64,000 nt of DNA from JAPPLB01 sp965204095 (GTDB lineage Bacteria; Acidobacteriota; Terriglobia; Bryobacterales; UBA6623): positions 5,394,001-5,458,000 of the forward strand of contig OZ241991.1 of NCBI GenBank assembly GCA_965204095.1, read 5' to 3'. Within the stretch, counting starts at the first letter, position 1. Each line of letters starts with the position of its first letter. A model generated the notes under the pieces. The model searched no databases. It had not been told where the DNA came from and saw only the letters and a list, made by a program, of their open reading frames with translations. Below are positions 63,936 through 64,000 of the stretch, in pieces. The position numbers and the translations under genes were made by a program.

Positions 63936-64000
63936 CGACATCAACGCCGTGGACTACTTGGGCGACACCGCCCTGCACCGTGCAGCCGAGGGCGGCTCCG
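63919..64000 (+). CDS. Start of a further gene, possibly ankyrin-repeat-like (runs off the window)
   Basis: ATG 63919 overlaps the preceding ORF and gives MAERADDINAVDYLGDTALH, then RAAEGGS. The YLGDTALHRAAEGG pattern resembles the first ankyrin repeat (DTxLHxAAxxG). Only 27 residues visible. Confidence 0.4.
   Translation, partial: MAERADDINAVDYLGDTALHRAAEGGS

Overview
The window looks like chromosome of a GC-rich soil- or sediment-type bacterium, most likely Acidobacteriota (Bryobacterales-like). This is inferred from the gene mix: an Oar-type TonB receptor with a carboxypeptidase-regulatory plug, a CRTAC1 FG-GAP/UnbV protein, SGNH-TPR and MerR-TPR proteins, many Tat or lipoprotein-secreted amidohydrolases, a PII-GlnD pair and a citrate synthase. 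No rRNA or tRNA gene was seen.

1-35 kb: ordinary, mostly secreted metabolic genes are separated by long gaps packed with dispersed repeats. The main repeat is a MITE-like element, usually 177 bp, with long variants of about 270-356 bp. Its ends match a complete IS1380-family insertion sequence (7764-9497), which supplies the likely transposase. Target duplications are 4 bp of type YTAR. The IS sits inside one MITE copy, and the same site is still unoccupied in another copy (28449-28648). Two MITEs interrupt genes whose frame is restored when the element and one 4-bp duplicate are removed: a Mu gp27-like DUF3486 gene (29392-30184) and a DpnII/MboI-type nuclease-domain remnant (25222-25690). 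All twelve MITE copies point the same way. A second element family (ends CAGYCCGTGGTAAAA), 7-bp tandem tracts (CACGAAN, CTAACCA) and a terminator-like hairpin family share the same gaps. A higBA toxin-antitoxin pair lies at 24.2-24.8 kb.

35-53.5 kb: conserved chromosomal genes, nearly repeat-free. They include a rhamnonate-dehydratase-like enolase, a three-domain RidA lipoprotein, a tesA/ybbA/ybbP-like group, gltA, an SDR and sugar-phosphate isomerase pair, glnB-glnD, and a heat-shock operon (two hsp20 genes plus clpB) with a clear sigma70-type promoter. A 34-bp palindromic relic of the MITE supplies the clpB stop codon. Then come an NCS2 permease fragment and a class C beta-lactamase-like hydrolase.

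53.8-64 kb: a plasmid or ICE-like module enters and continues past the right edge. It has a RepA initiator, eight 23-24 bp iterons, a perfect DnaA box, VirB2/TrbC-, VirB3/TrbD- and VirB4/TrbE-like genes, two winged-helix mobilisation-type proteins, a RepB-type primase, a membrane spermidine-synthase-like cargo protein and several small ORFs. Many of these overlap by ATGA, which suggests one translationally coupled operon.
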